Below are positions 18,856 to 28,798 of a stretch of DNA of 64,000 nucleotides, piece after piece. This DNA comes from Hydrogenophaga sp. (GTDB lineage: Bacteria; Pseudomonadota; Gammaproteobacteria; Burkholderiales; Burkholderiaceae_C). Made by a program: the position numbers and the translations under genes. Position 1 is the first letter of the stretch. The number at the start of each line of letters is the position of its first letter. The stretch lies in the NCBI RefSeq assembly GCF_019264445.1, contig NZ_JAHVAB010000069.1:1-64000 (forward strand), given 5' to 3'. The notes beneath the pieces were generated by a model. That model was not told where the DNA came from and searched no databases. It worked only from the letters and a program-made list of their open reading frames with translations.

Positions 18856-20391
18856 TCACTTCAGGGCTTCGCGCATGCGGCGGCGCAAGGCCTTTTCGCG
18901 CTGCTGTTCTTCTTCGTGGTCGTCGCGCACGCCGCGCCACAGGGCCACGGCCATCAGCACGATCACCACCGCAAAGGGCAGCGCAAACACGATGGTCGCG
19001 GTCTGCACGGCTTTGAGCCCGCCGGCCAGCAACAGGCTGATGGCAATGCCGGAGACGAGCACACCCCAGATGATCTTCACGCGGGCGCCGGGGTTTTCCT
19101 GGCCGCCCGTGCTCATCATGCCCAGCACGAGGGTGGCCGAGTCGCCCGAGGTGACGAAGAACAGCAACACCAGGAGCGTGGCCACACCCGACAGCAGCGA
19201 GGCCATGGGCAAGGCATCGAACATGGTGAACAAAGCCGTGGAGACATCTGCACTGACAGCGTCGGCAATGGGCAGGTTTTGCATGATCTGCAGGTTCAGG
19301 GCCGTGCCACCAAACACGGAGAACCACACGAACGCGGCCAGCGTGGGCGCCAGCATGGTGCCCATGATGAACTCACGGATGCTGCGGCCGCGCGACACAC
19401 GCGCGATGAACAAGCCCACAAACGGCGACCAGCTCACCCACCAGGCCCAGTAAAAAACGGTCCAGCCGCCCACCCAGCCGCTGTCGCGGAACGGGGTCAT
19501 GCGCAGGCTCATGCGCACAAACTCGCTCACATAGCTGCCCAGCGTGGTGGTGAAGGTGTCGATGATGGCCACCGTCGGGCCGAACACAAAGACCGCCAGC
19601 GTGAGCAGCGCGGCCAGCACCAGGTTGGTGTTGGACAACCACTTGATGCCCTTGGTGACACCCGTGACGGCCGAGATCAGGAACAGCACGGTGGTGACCA
19701 CGATGATGCCCACCTGCGAGGTTTCGCTCACGGGAAGGCCCAGCACGGCATTGAGGCCGCTGTTGATCTGCAGCGCGCCCATGCCCAATGAGGCAGCAAC
19801 GCCAAAGGCCGTAGCGATGACGGCCAGCACGTTGACCACGGGTCCGATCTTTTTGAGCGGCGCCCAGGGCAAGGACTCCACCGCCGTGCTCACCAGCGCC
19901 GAGCCGCCCTTGCGGAACTGGAAGAACGCGATCGCCAGCGCCACGATGCTGTAGACCGCCCAGGGGTGCAGGCCCCAGTGGAAGAAGCTGTAGCGCATGG
20001 CGGCGTTGGCCGCTTCGGGTGTGTTGGGCGCGATGCCGGGGGGCGGTGCGCCGTAGTGGGAAATGGGTTCGGCCACGCCCCAGAACACCAGGCCGATGCC
20101 CATGCCGGCGGCAAACAGCATGGCGAACCAGGTGCCCATCGAGAACTCCGGCTCATCGTCTTCTCCGCCCAGCTTGAGGTCGCCGTAGCGGCTGAACGCC
20201 AGCACCAGGGCGAACACCACGAGGCCCAGCACCACCCACAGGTAGAACCAGCCGAAGTCGCGCGTGATGACGGCCAGCGCCGTGTCAAACACGGATGCCA
20301 GTCCATCGGGCGCGACAACGCCCCACAAGACAATGGCCAGGATCAACCCGGCCGAGACGATGAGCTGCATGGAAAACTCCTCCAGATGCAT
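18856..20391 (-). CDS. BCCT family (betaine/choline/carnitine) transporter
   Basis: GMGIGLVFWGVAEPISHY; HWGLHPWAVY; FYWAWWVSWSPFVGLFIARVSRGRSIREF. Confidence 0.95.
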   Translation of the reverse strand: MHLEEFSMQLIVSAGLILAIVLWGVVAPDGLASVFDTALAVITRDFGWFYLWVVLGLVVFALVLAFSRYGDLKLGGEDDEPEFSMGTWFAMLFAAGMGIGLVFWGVAEPISHYGAPPPGIAPNTPEAANAAMRYSFFHWGLHPWAVYSIVALAIAFFQFRKGGSALVSTAVESLPWAPLKKIGPVVNVLAVIATAFGVAASLGMGALQINSGLNAVLGLPVSETSQVGIIVVTTVLFLISAVTGVTKGIKWLSNTNLVLAALLTLAVFVFGPTVAIIDTFTTTLGSYVSEFVRMSLRMTPFRDSGWVGGWTVFYWAWWVSWSPFVGLFIARVSRGRSIREFIMGTMLAPTLAAFVWFSVFGGTALNLQIMQNLPIADAVSADVSTALFTMFDALPMASLLSGVATLLVLLFFVTSGDSATLVLGMMSTGGQENPGARVKIIWGVLVSGIAISLLLAGGLKAVQTATIVFALPFAVVIVLMAVALWRGVRDDHEEEQQREKALRRRMREALK

Positions 20392-20572
20392 GGCTGGCAA
20401 TGGCTCCGCGCCACCGGCCCATCGCATGGGGATGGTCCGGGGTGGCCGGCCCGCGGTCAAGGCGCGGGACTGGGTAGGGGCGAAGGCACCAGCTCGGTGG
20501 TGAAAGACAAGACGGCGGCGGTGGCCCGATGTGTCAGGGTTCCCCACCCGGCACACGAGGTGGACCGGGCTT

Positions 20573-20597
20573 GAAAAACCACCCGGGGCGGGTGGCT
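20573..20597 (-). terminator. Rho-independent terminator (minus-strand orientation)
   Basis: Minus strand AG CCACCCG CCC CGGGTGG TTTTTC: perfect 7-bp stem, 3-nt loop, T5 tract. Confidence 0.8.
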
Positions 20598-20744
20598 GGT
20601 GTTGGGGCTGTCAGCAAGGGCCGGCACCGCCAGCGCGTCGTGTTGCGCGCCAGTTGCTGCCGTCAGAAGAGCCAATATTGTGCCTTGCCTTGAGGCCATT
20701 CATGGGTCCAATGTGCGGCGTGCGCGCAGGCCCAAAGCACGCGC

Positions 20745-21248
20745 TCACTCACCGCCATCCTGCGTCGGCGGCGACTGCGGCCGCGCATCCACCATGCCCG
20801 CGACCTTCGACTGCAGGGTGTCGAGCATCGCGTCGAGCTGCCGGCGCTGCGACAAGCTCAACCCCGATGTGAGCTCGCGGTTGATGGCGGCCACGCGCGG
20901 AAAGATCTGCTCATACAAGCGCCGCCCTGCCTCGCTCAAATACACATGCACCTCCCGCCGGTCAGACGGCCGGGGCTGCCGCACCACGAGCTTCTTGGTC
21001 GCCAGCGAAGTGAGCGTGCGCGAGGTGCGGGCGCGGTCCAGCATGGCGTGCTCGGCCAGCTGCGACGACAGCGCGCCTTCCCGCTCGGCCAGGAACGACA
21101 GGATGCGCCACTCGCGCCGCGTGATGCCGAACTCGCTCTCGCACAGGTGCACCACCATGCGGCCGGCGGTGGTGTGGATGCGGTAGAGGCGATAGAGCAG
21201 CAGATCGGCCTGGTGCTGCGGCTCGCTCATCCGGTCGGAAGGGCTCAT
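20745..21248 (-). CDS. MarR family transcriptional regulator
   Basis: FGITRREWRILSFLAEREGALSSQLAEHAMLDRARTSRTLTSLATKKLVVRQPRPSDRREVHVYLSEAG. Confidence 0.93.
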   Translation of the reverse strand: MSPSDRMSEPQHQADLLLYRLYRIHTTAGRMVVHLCESEFGITRREWRILSFLAEREGALSSQLAEHAMLDRARTSRTLTSLATKKLVVRQPRPSDRREVHVYLSEAGRRLYEQIFPRVAAINRELTSGLSLSQRRQLDAMLDTLQSKVAGMVDARPQSPPTQDGGE

Positions 21249-21360
21249 GGATCGAGGCTCAGGGAAAACACCCGCAATGATTGATTTCTGCAATTGATTG
21301 TCCCTGCATAGCATGAAGGACTGCACCGGGAAACACCGGAGCCCTCTCAGGAGACACCCC

Positions 21361-22326
21361 ATGACCACCCGCCGCCAACTCTTGTCCTTCACCGCCACGA
21401 TGGCCGCCGCCGTGGCACTGCCCACGCTGGCCCAAGCGCAAGAAGGGCCCCTGCGCATCGTGGTGCCCTACGCACCGGGCGGCTCCACCGACCGCGTGGC
21501 GCGCTTGGTGGCCGACAAACTGGGGCCCAAGCTGAACACCACCGTGGTGGTGGAAAACCGCACCGGCGCGGGCGGGCGCCTGGCCGCCCAGCAGCTGCGC
21601 GGCGCACCCGCCAGCCAGAACGTGCTGCTGATGGCCAACCCGGCGGTGATGCTGGTGGCCCCGCTGGTTTTCAAGGACGCGGGCTACGACCCCGAGAAAG
21701 ACTTTGTGGCCGTGTCGCAAGCCAACAGCTACGAGTTCGGCGTGGCCGTGGGCGCCGGCGTGCCCGTGCGCGAACTCAACCACCTGCTGGCCTGGCTGCG
21801 CGCCAACCCGCTGCAGGCCAACTTTGGCGTGCCGGCCACCGGCAGCCTGCCGCACTTCTTCGGGCTGATGGTGGGCGAGAAGGCCGGCGTGAAGGCGCAG
21901 GTGGTCGGCTACCGCGGCTCCGGCCCGCTGGCCACCGACCTCATGGGCGGCCAGGTGCCGGTGGCCTTTGACACCTTCGACACGCTGCTGCCCCTGCACG
22001 AAGCCGGCAAGATCCGCGTCCTGGCCGTCTCCAGCGCGCGCCGCTCGCCGTTCGCGCCGGCCATCCCCACCTTCCGCGAAGCCGGGCTGGACATCAGCGC
22101 CGACGGCTGGAACACCTTCTTCGCGCCAGCCAGCACGCCCACCGCGCGGGTGGAACAGCTGGGCCAGGCCATCCGCGAGGTGATGCAGGACCCCGACACG
22201 GTCAAGCGCTTCCAGGACGCGCGCATGCGCCCGGTGGCCAGCACGCCCGCGCAGACCCGCGCCTCGCTCGCGGCCTACCGCGCGCAGTGGGCGCCGGTGG
22301 TGCAGACCTCGGGCTACCAGCCTTGA
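21361..22326 (+). CDS. Bug-family tripartite tricarboxylate transporter substrate-binding protein
   Basis: Signal peptide; PLRIVVPYAPGGSTDRVARLVADKLGPKLNTTVVVENRTGAGGRLAA. Confidence 0.94.
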   Translation: MTTRRQLLSFTATMAAAVALPTLAQAQEGPLRIVVPYAPGGSTDRVARLVADKLGPKLNTTVVVENRTGAGGRLAAQQLRGAPASQNVLLMANPAVMLVAPLVFKDAGYDPEKDFVAVSQANSYEFGVAVGAGVPVRELNHLLAWLRANPLQANFGVPATGSLPHFFGLMVGEKAGVKAQVVGYRGSGPLATDLMGGQVPVAFDTFDTLLPLHEAGKIRVLAVSSARRSPFAPAIPTFREAGLDISADGWNTFFAPASTPTARVEQLGQAIREVMQDPDTVKRFQDARMRPVASTPAQTRASLAAYRAQWAPVVQTSGYQP

Positions 22327-22358
22327 ATTTTTTTCTTTCTCTTGTTCCCCGACCCTTC

Positions 22359-23324
22359 ATGAAACGCACCGCTTTCCGTCTCGCCCTCGCCCTCATCGCG
22401 GCCACCGCCGCGCACCTGGCCACGGCCCAGGACACCTACCCGAACAAGCCCGTTCGCTTCGTCAACAACTTCCCCGCAGGCGGCCCGTCGGACCTGCTGG
22501 CGCGTTCGGTCGCCGCTGTGCTGCAGGAATCGCTCAAGCAAGCCTTCGTGGTGGACAACAAGGCCGGTGTGGCCGGCAACATCGGTGCCACGGAAGTGGC
22601 GCGTGCCCCGGCCGATGGCTACACCGTGCTGTTCGGTATCGACACCACGTTCACGGTGAACCCCCACCTGTACGCGAACATGCCGTTCAAGCGCACCGAT
22701 CTCAAGCCCCTGGTGGTGATGGCCTCGTCGGGCCTGCTGGTTGGCGTGAACCCGTCCACCGGCATCAAGACCCTGGCGGCCATGGTGGACGCCGGCAAGA
22801 CCAGGGGTTTGAACTTCAGCTCCGCCGGCAGTGGCAGCCCCGGCCACCTGGCCATCGAGGTGATCAAGGAATCGACCCAGGCCAAGCTCACGCACATCCC
22901 CTACCGCGGCAACACGCCCGCGGTCACCGCCGTGCTCGCGGGCGAGGTGGACGGCGGCGTGCTCGCCACGCCCGGCATGCTGCCGCATGTGCAGACCGGC
23001 AAGATCACGGCGCTAGCCGTCACCAGCCGCCAGCGCTCACGCCTCGCCCCCGAACTGCCCACGGTGGCCGAAGCGGGCCTCAAGAGCCTGGAGCAGGAGG
23101 TGCTCTATATCGTCATGGTCCCCGCCGCCACGCCCGACGCGGTGGTGCAGACCCTGCAAAAGCACATCGTCGACGCGCTCAAACGCCCCGAGGTGCAAGC
23201 CCGCATGAACAACCTCGACCTGTTCTTCGAAGGCCTCACCGGCGCACCGGCCGCGCAACGCATCGACGCGCTGTACCACCGCTACGGCCCCATCGTGAAA
23301 GCCACCGGCATGAAGGTGGAGTGA
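22359..23324 (+). CDS. Bug-family tripartite tricarboxylate transporter substrate-binding protein
   Basis: YPNKPVRFVNNFPAGGPSDLLARSVAAVLQESLKQAFVVDNKAGVAGNIGATEVARAPADGYTVLFG. Confidence 0.95.
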   Translation: MKRTAFRLALALIAATAAHLATAQDTYPNKPVRFVNNFPAGGPSDLLARSVAAVLQESLKQAFVVDNKAGVAGNIGATEVARAPADGYTVLFGIDTTFTVNPHLYANMPFKRTDLKPLVVMASSGLLVGVNPSTGIKTLAAMVDAGKTRGLNFSSAGSGSPGHLAIEVIKESTQAKLTHIPYRGNTPAVTAVLAGEVDGGVLATPGMLPHVQTGKITALAVTSRQRSRLAPELPTVAEAGLKSLEQEVLYIVMVPAATPDAVVQTLQKHIVDALKRPEVQARMNNLDLFFEGLTGAPAAQRIDALYHRYGPIVKATGMKVE

Positions 23325-23331
23325 GCACCCC

Positions 23332-24660
23332 ATGAAGCAACGCCCCAACCTCATCTACATCGTCTGTGACGACCTCGGCTACGCCGACTTGGGCTGCTAC
23401 GGCGGCCGCGAAGCCGAGTTCGGCGCCGTCTCGCCGAACATCGACCGACTCGCCGCCGGCGGCGTGAAGTTCACGCAGGGCTACGCCAACTCGCCGGTGT
23501 GCTCGCCCACGCGCTTTGCCCTCATCACCATGCGCTACCAGTACCGGCTGCGCGGTGCGATGGAAGAGCCGATCAACAGCCGCAGCAAAGGCAGCACCAC
23601 GCTGGGCCTGCCACCCGAAGTGCCCACGCTGCCCTCGCTGCTGAAGAAGGCGGGGTACCACACCGCGCTCATCGGCAAGTGGCACCTGGGCTACCCGCCG
23701 TCGTTCGGGCCGCGCCGCTCGGGCTACGACGAGTTCTTCGGCATCATGGCCGGTGGGGTCGACTACTTCACCCACTGCTCCTCCAGCGGCGAGCACGACC
23801 TCTACATCGACGAAGACGAGCACCACGAGGTGGGCTACCTCACCGACGTGCTCTCGCAGCGAGCGGTGGACCACGTGCACCAGCGCGCGGCCGACGCGAA
23901 AGCCGGCAAGCCCTTCCTGCTCAGCCTGCACTACACCGCGCCGCACTGGCCCTGGGAAACGCGCGACGACGCGCATGTGGCCAGCGACGTGGCGAAGAAC
24001 CTCTTTCACCTGCACGGTGGCGATGTGAACACCTACCGCCGCATGATCCACCACATGGACGAAGGCATCGGCAAGCTGATGGCCGCGCTGCGCGAAGAGG
24101 GCCTGGAAGAGAACACGCTGGTCGTCTTCACCAGCGACAACGGCGGTGAACGCTTCTCCGACAACTGGCCGCTGGTGGGCGGCAAGATGGACCTCACCGA
24201 AGGCGGCATCCGCGTGCCATGGATCGCGCACTGGCCCGCCGCCATCCCGGCCGGCACGGTGAGCACCCAGCACTGCATGACGATGGACTGGTCCGCCACG
24301 ATGCTCGAAGCCGGCGGCGGCCAGGCCGACCCGGACTGGCCGCTGGACGGCGTGAGCTTGCTCAACGTGTTGCGCGAGCCCGCGCAGCGCTTCGAGCGCG
24401 CGCTGTACTGGCGCATGAACCACCGCGGCCAGCGCGCGCTGCGCGAGGGCGACTGGAAGTACCTGCAGGTGGACGGCCACGAGTACCTCTTCAACATCGC
24501 GAAGGACGAGCGCGAGCGCGCCAACCTGGCCACGCGCGAGCCCGAGCGGCTGCAGCGCATGCGCGCGCAGTGGGAAGCGTGGAATGAGAGCGTGCCGCCG
24601 ATTCCGGTCGACGCCACAGTGAGCCTGGGTTACTCCGCCAAGGACATGCCGGGAAGGTGA
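23332..24660 (+). CDS. Sulfatase (arylsulfatase family, Cys-type)
   Basis: PNLIYIVCDDLGYADLGCYGG; sulfatase signature CSPTR (codons 23500-23514); GKWHLGYPP; VFTSDNGGE. Confidence 0.95.
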   Translation: MKQRPNLIYIVCDDLGYADLGCYGGREAEFGAVSPNIDRLAAGGVKFTQGYANSPVCSPTRFALITMRYQYRLRGAMEEPINSRSKGSTTLGLPPEVPTLPSLLKKAGYHTALIGKWHLGYPPSFGPRRSGYDEFFGIMAGGVDYFTHCSSSGEHDLYIDEDEHHEVGYLTDVLSQRAVDHVHQRAADAKAGKPFLLSLHYTAPHWPWETRDDAHVASDVAKNLFHLHGGDVNTYRRMIHHMDEGIGKLMAALREEGLEENTLVVFTSDNGGERFSDNWPLVGGKMDLTEGGIRVPWIAHWPAAIPAGTVSTQHCMTMDWSATMLEAGGGQADPDWPLDGVSLLNVLREPAQRFERALYWRMNHRGQRALREGDWKYLQVDGHEYLFNIAKDERERANLATREPERLQRMRAQWEAWNESVPPIPVDATVSLGYSAKDMPGR

Positions 24661-24661
24661 A

Positions 24662-24757
24662 CTCCCCCCTGCGCCGCTGTGCGGCTTCCCCCCTCTGTGG
24701 CGCGCCTTCGGCGCTTCGAGGGGGGACGGCATCTCGGGCCGGCTGAGCCGGACCCTG
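24662..24757. repeat. GC-rich REP-like intergenic repeat, copy 3 (longer variant)
   Basis: ctcccccctgcgccgctgtgcggcttcccccctctgtggcgcgccttcggcgcttcgaggggggacggcatctcgggccggctgagccgg. Confidence 0.75.
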
Positions 24758-24815
24758 GATGCCTCTGGTCGTGCGCGCTTCTCCTGCATGCCCAAGCCCC
24801 CGCTACGATCGCCCC

Positions 24816-26483
24816 ATGAGCCGAATTAGACGCATGCTGCCATTTCTTGCCTGGCCTCGGCCCGACGCTGCCTTGCTGCGCGGCGAGGCCATGGCCGGCC
24901 TCACCGTGGGGCTGATGGTGATTCCGCAAGGTGTGGCCTATGCGGCGCTGGCGGGCATGCCGCTGGTCACGGGCATTTACGCCTCGCTGCTGCCGGCACT
25001 GATTGCCGTGTTGTTCAGTGCCTCGCCCCGGCTTTCGGTGGGACCCACCGCCCTCACCTGTCTGCTCGTGGGTGCATCGCTCACGGGGTTGGCGCAGCCC
25101 GGCAGCCAGCGCTGGATCGAACTCGCGGTGTGGCTCGCACTGCTCACGGGCCTGCTGCAGATCGTGCTGGGCTATGCGCGGTTTGGCTGGCTGCTCAACC
25201 TGGTCAACTCGCCCGTGCTCATGGCCTTCACGCAGGCCGCTGCGGTGCTCATCATTGCCTCGCAGCTGCCAGCCCTGCTCGGCTTTTCCGCCTGGGACAC
25301 CCTGCTCACGCAGCCCTTTGTGCACTGGCCTTCACTGGCCTTTGGCCTGGGCAGCTTCGCGCTGCTGGTGCTGGCGCGCCGCTGGCGCCCGGGCTTTCCC
25401 ACGGTGCTCACGGTGGTGGTGGCCAGTGCCGCCATCAGCTGGGCCGTGGGCTTTGAAGGGCGCGGCGGAGCGGTGATTGGGGCCCTGCCGCAGGGCCTGC
25501 CCATGCCGTACTGGCCCGGCTGGCCCGGCTGGGCCACGATGGGCCAACTGCTGGTGCCCACACTGGTCATCACCCTGGTGAGCTTTCTGGAAACGGCTTC
25601 CAGCGCCAAGGTGGACAACGGGCAACGCGGCCAGCGCTGGGACCAGGACCAGGACCTGATTGGCCAGGGACTGGCCAAGCTGGCCTCGGCCATCAGCGGC
25701 GCGTTTCCCACCAGCTCGTCGTTCTCGCGCTCGGCGCTCAACCTCTACGCCGGCGCCAAGACCGGCTGGGCCACCGTGTTCTCGGTGGCGGTGGTGCTGA
25801 TCACGCTGCTGCTGTTCATACCGGTGCTGCACCACGTGCCGCTGGCGGTGCTGGCGGCCATCGTGCTGGTGGCGGTGATGGGCCTGATCAAGCCGCGCGC
25901 CTTCGTGCACCTGTGGAAGCTCTCGCGGGTGGAAGCGGTGATTGCCGGCATCACTTTTGCGGTGACCGTGCTGGCCGCGCCGCGCCTCTACTGGGGCGTG
26001 CTGGCCGGCGTGCTCATGGCGCTGTCGCACTTTCTGTACCTGCGGCTGCACCCGCGCATCATCGAAGTGGGCCTGCACCCCGATGGCAGCCTGCGCGACC
26101 GCCACCTCTGGAAGCTGCCCCCGCTGGCGCCCGACCTCTTTGCCCTGCGCATGGACGCCGCGCTGGACTTCGCCACCGCCAACGGCTTCGAACGCGCGGT
26201 GTCCGAGCACATCGCCGCGCACCCGGGCACGCGCCACGTGATGTGGATCGCACACCCCATCAACTGGATCGACGCCACCGGCGCCGAAGCCTTCGCGCGA
26301 TTGCGCGCGCAGCTGGACGACCAGCGCATCGAGCTGCACCTGGTGGGCATCAAGCTGCCGGTGGAGAACCTGCTGCGCGCAGCCGGCCACCTCGACGACA
26401 GCCCACGCCTGCACCTCTACCGCACGGAAGCCGAAGGCCTGCGCGCGGCGTCGAGGCTGATACCGGAAGAGCCGTCGATCTGA
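24816..26483 (+). CDS. SulP family inorganic anion transporter with C-terminal STAS domain
   Basis: AGLTVGLMVIPQGVAYAALAGMPLVTGIYASLLPALIAVLFSASPRLSVGPTA; ISGAFPTSSSFSRSALN; STAS-like C-terminus. Confidence 0.95.
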   Translation: MSRIRRMLPFLAWPRPDAALLRGEAMAGLTVGLMVIPQGVAYAALAGMPLVTGIYASLLPALIAVLFSASPRLSVGPTALTCLLVGASLTGLAQPGSQRWIELAVWLALLTGLLQIVLGYARFGWLLNLVNSPVLMAFTQAAAVLIIASQLPALLGFSAWDTLLTQPFVHWPSLAFGLGSFALLVLARRWRPGFPTVLTVVVASAAISWAVGFEGRGGAVIGALPQGLPMPYWPGWPGWATMGQLLVPTLVITLVSFLETASSAKVDNGQRGQRWDQDQDLIGQGLAKLASAISGAFPTSSSFSRSALNLYAGAKTGWATVFSVAVVLITLLLFIPVLHHVPLAVLAAIVLVAVMGLIKPRAFVHLWKLSRVEAVIAGITFAVTVLAAPRLYWGVLAGVLMALSHFLYLRLHPRIIEVGLHPDGSLRDRHLWKLPPLAPDLFALRMDAALDFATANGFERAVSEHIAAHPGTRHVMWIAHPINWIDATGAEAFARLRAQLDDQRIELHLVGIKLPVENLLRAAGHLDDSPRLHLYRTEAEGLRAASRLIPEEPSI

Positions 26484-26490
26484 CGCAGCC

Positions 26491-27015
26491 TTACTGCAGT
26501 TCGATCGTCTGCTTGACGAGTTCTTCGCGCGTGAGGCGCGGGAACATTTCGGCGTACATGTAGCTATAGCCCTCGTTCTGCCACTTGGCGAGATCGATCA
26601 CGGCGGCAGGCACCACGGTCACGACGTCGTAAAACTCATCGGGCTTGTAGCCGCGCGAACGGGCTGCATTGCTGCACACGCGAATGGTCACGCCCGCTTC
26701 CTTCAATGCCTTGAGTTCTTCGTACATGTCGGGGTAGGCCGCGCGGTTCAGCCGGGAGAACGCATGCAGCTCGTTGCCGTGCGCGACGATGACGATGTGC
26801 GACTTGGCGGGGTCGCCGTATTCCTTGATCGCGCGCAGGTGGTTCTTCACATAGCCAAACGCGGCCTTGCCCTCCAGGGGCTTGGCGAAGTTGAAGTCGT
26901 ACAGCGCTTTCTGAGGCGCATAGCGCGTGCCATCAAACGGCGATGGGTCGGCGGGGCCGGCCCATGCGGCGGCGCTCATCAGGCAGGCAACGGTCAAACC
27001 AAGCAGGCGGGTCAT
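26491..27015 (-). CDS. DsrE family periplasmic protein
   Basis: Signal peptide; HIVIVAHGNELHAFSR; LKALKEAGVTIRVCSNAARSRGYKPDEFYDVVTVVPAAVIDLAKWQNEGYSYM. Confidence 0.85.
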   Translation of the reverse strand: MTRLLGLTVACLMSAAAWAGPADPSPFDGTRYAPQKALYDFNFAKPLEGKAAFGYVKNHLRAIKEYGDPAKSHIVIVAHGNELHAFSRLNRAAYPDMYEELKALKEAGVTIRVCSNAARSRGYKPDEFYDVVTVVPAAVIDLAKWQNEGYSYMYAEMFPRLTREELVKQTIELQ

Positions 27016-27166
27016 GGTGGTGTTTTCCGGGTGGGGGTTGCAGGAAGGAGGGGCACGTGAGCGCCCGAGATTAACTTGAACATCCAGATATTCGCAATCG
27101 GTTTTTCTTGGCCGTCAAAATCCGGCCACCGACCTCCATCCATTCCCTCCCACCACCGCACACCCC

Positions 27167-27640
27167 ATGGAACTCCCCCGCCACCAACTCAGCATGACCG
27201 TGCTGATGACACCCGACACCGCCAACTTCTCCGGCAAGGTGCACGGCGGCAGCGTGCTCAAGCTGCTGGACCAGGTGGCGTTTGCCTGCGCCAGCCGCTA
27301 CGCGTCGTCCTATGTGGTCACACTCAGCGTGGACCAGGTCATGTTCCGCCAGCCCATCCATGTGGGTGAACTCGTCACGTTTCTGGCAGCGGTGAACCAC
27401 ACCGGCAACTCGTCGATGGAGGTGGGCATCAAGGTGATTGCGGAGAACATCCGCACGCAGGTGCAGCGGCACGTCAACAGCTGCTTCTTCACCATGATTG
27501 CGGTGGACGACAGCGGCAAGCCGCAGGCCGTGCCGGCGCTGGACCCGGGCACACCCGACGAGCACCGCCGCCACGCGGCTGCCACGATGCGCAAGACCAT
27601 GCGCCAGGAAATGGAGCAGCGCTACGCCGCGATCCGCTGA
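27167..27640 (+). CDS. Acyl-CoA thioesterase (hotdog fold)
   Basis: GKVHGGSVLKLLDQVAFACASRYASSYVVTLSVDQVMFRQPIHVGELVTFLAAVNHTGNSSMEVGIKV. Confidence 0.93.
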   Translation: MELPRHQLSMTVLMTPDTANFSGKVHGGSVLKLLDQVAFACASRYASSYVVTLSVDQVMFRQPIHVGELVTFLAAVNHTGNSSMEVGIKVIAENIRTQVQRHVNSCFFTMIAVDDSGKPQAVPALDPGTPDEHRRHAAATMRKTMRQEMEQRYAAIR

Positions 27641-27643
27641 GGA

Positions 27644-28798
27644 TCAGGTGCGGACCTTGCCGTCGCCGGTGAGCATGGAGAGCTCGGCGTAGCGTGAGGC
27701 CACGTGGTTGCTCGCGCTGAGCGACACCTGAAACCCGCCCAGCGAGGTTTCGCCGATGGCCTCCATGCCGCTGATGAAGCTCTCGCGCGTGGCGCGCGAA
27801 CCTGCACGGCGCAGGCCTTCGGCAAACAGCTTGGCGGCCAGAAAGCCTTCCATGCTGGAGAAGTTGGGCTGCACCTTGTTGCCGCCCTTGCCGATGGTGT
27901 CGATGAACTCGCGCGTGATCGGGCGCGAGGCGCTATAGGGCGTGGGCACCACCTGCGACACCACCACGCCGGCACCGTCCTTGCCGAGCTCGTCGGCCAG
28001 GGCCTGCGTGCCCACGAAGGACACGTTGTAGAAGGTGCCGCCGTAACCCGCGGCTCGCGCCGCGCGGATGTAGGCCGCGCACGATTTGTAGGCGCTGATC
28101 TGCACCACCGCGTCGGGCTTGGCCGCGGTGATGGAGGCCACAGCCGCCGCCACGTCCACCGAGTTGCGCTCCACCGTGGCCGTGGCCACCGGCTGCAGGT
28201 TGCGCGAGGTGAGCGCGAGCACGGTGCCGTCGAGCCCGGCCTTGCCGTAGGCGTCGTTCTGGTGGAACACGGCCACCTTGTTCAGGCCCAGGTTGGTGAG
28301 CTGGCGCACGATGAGTGCGGTTTCGTCGTTGTAGGACGCGCGCAGGTGAAAGGCCAGTTTGTTGAACGGCGTGCGCAGGCCCATGGCACCGGTGAAGGGG
28401 GCGAAGAACGGCGTCTGCGCCTTGGTGGCCAGCGGCAGCGCCGCCAGGCTGGTGGGTGTGCCGATGTAGCCGAACAGCGCGAACACTTCGCTGTTGAGCA
28501 GCTTGTTGGTGTTTTCCACGCAGCGGTCGGGCTCGTAGCCGTCGTCGAGCTGCGCGATCTCCACGCGCTGGCCATTGACACCGCCCTGCGCGTTGAGCTG
28601 ATCAAAGAACAGCCGCGCACCCGCATGAAACTGGATGCCCAGCTGGGCCGCCGCACCGGTGAACGCGGCCGACTGACCCAGCACGATCCGGTTGCCCGAC
28701 TGCGCGCGCAGGCTGGGTGCGCCCACCAGGGCGGCACCGGCCACGAGGCCGTTGAAATGGCGGCGCGAGATGCCGGACTCGGATTTCAGTGGATTCAT
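27644..28798 (-). CDS. ABC transporter substrate-binding protein (branched-chain amino acid/periplasmic binding type 6)
   Basis: SRRHFNGLVAGAALVGAP signal; IVLGQSAAFTGAAAQLGIQFHAGARLFFDQLNAQGGVNGQRVEIAQLDDGYEPDRCVENTNKLL. Confidence 0.92.
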   Translation of the reverse strand: MNPLKSESGISRRHFNGLVAGAALVGAPSLRAQSGNRIVLGQSAAFTGAAAQLGIQFHAGARLFFDQLNAQGGVNGQRVEIAQLDDGYEPDRCVENTNKLLNSEVFALFGYIGTPTSLAALPLATKAQTPFFAPFTGAMGLRTPFNKLAFHLRASYNDETALIVRQLTNLGLNKVAVFHQNDAYGKAGLDGTVLALTSRNLQPVATATVERNSVDVAAAVASITAAKPDAVVQISAYKSCAAYIRAARAAGYGGTFYNVSFVGTQALADELGKDGAGVVVSQVVPTPYSASRPITREFIDTIGKGGNKVQPNFSSMEGFLAAKLFAEGLRRAGSRATRESFISGMEAIGETSLGGFQVSLSASNHVASRYAELSMLTGDGKVRT

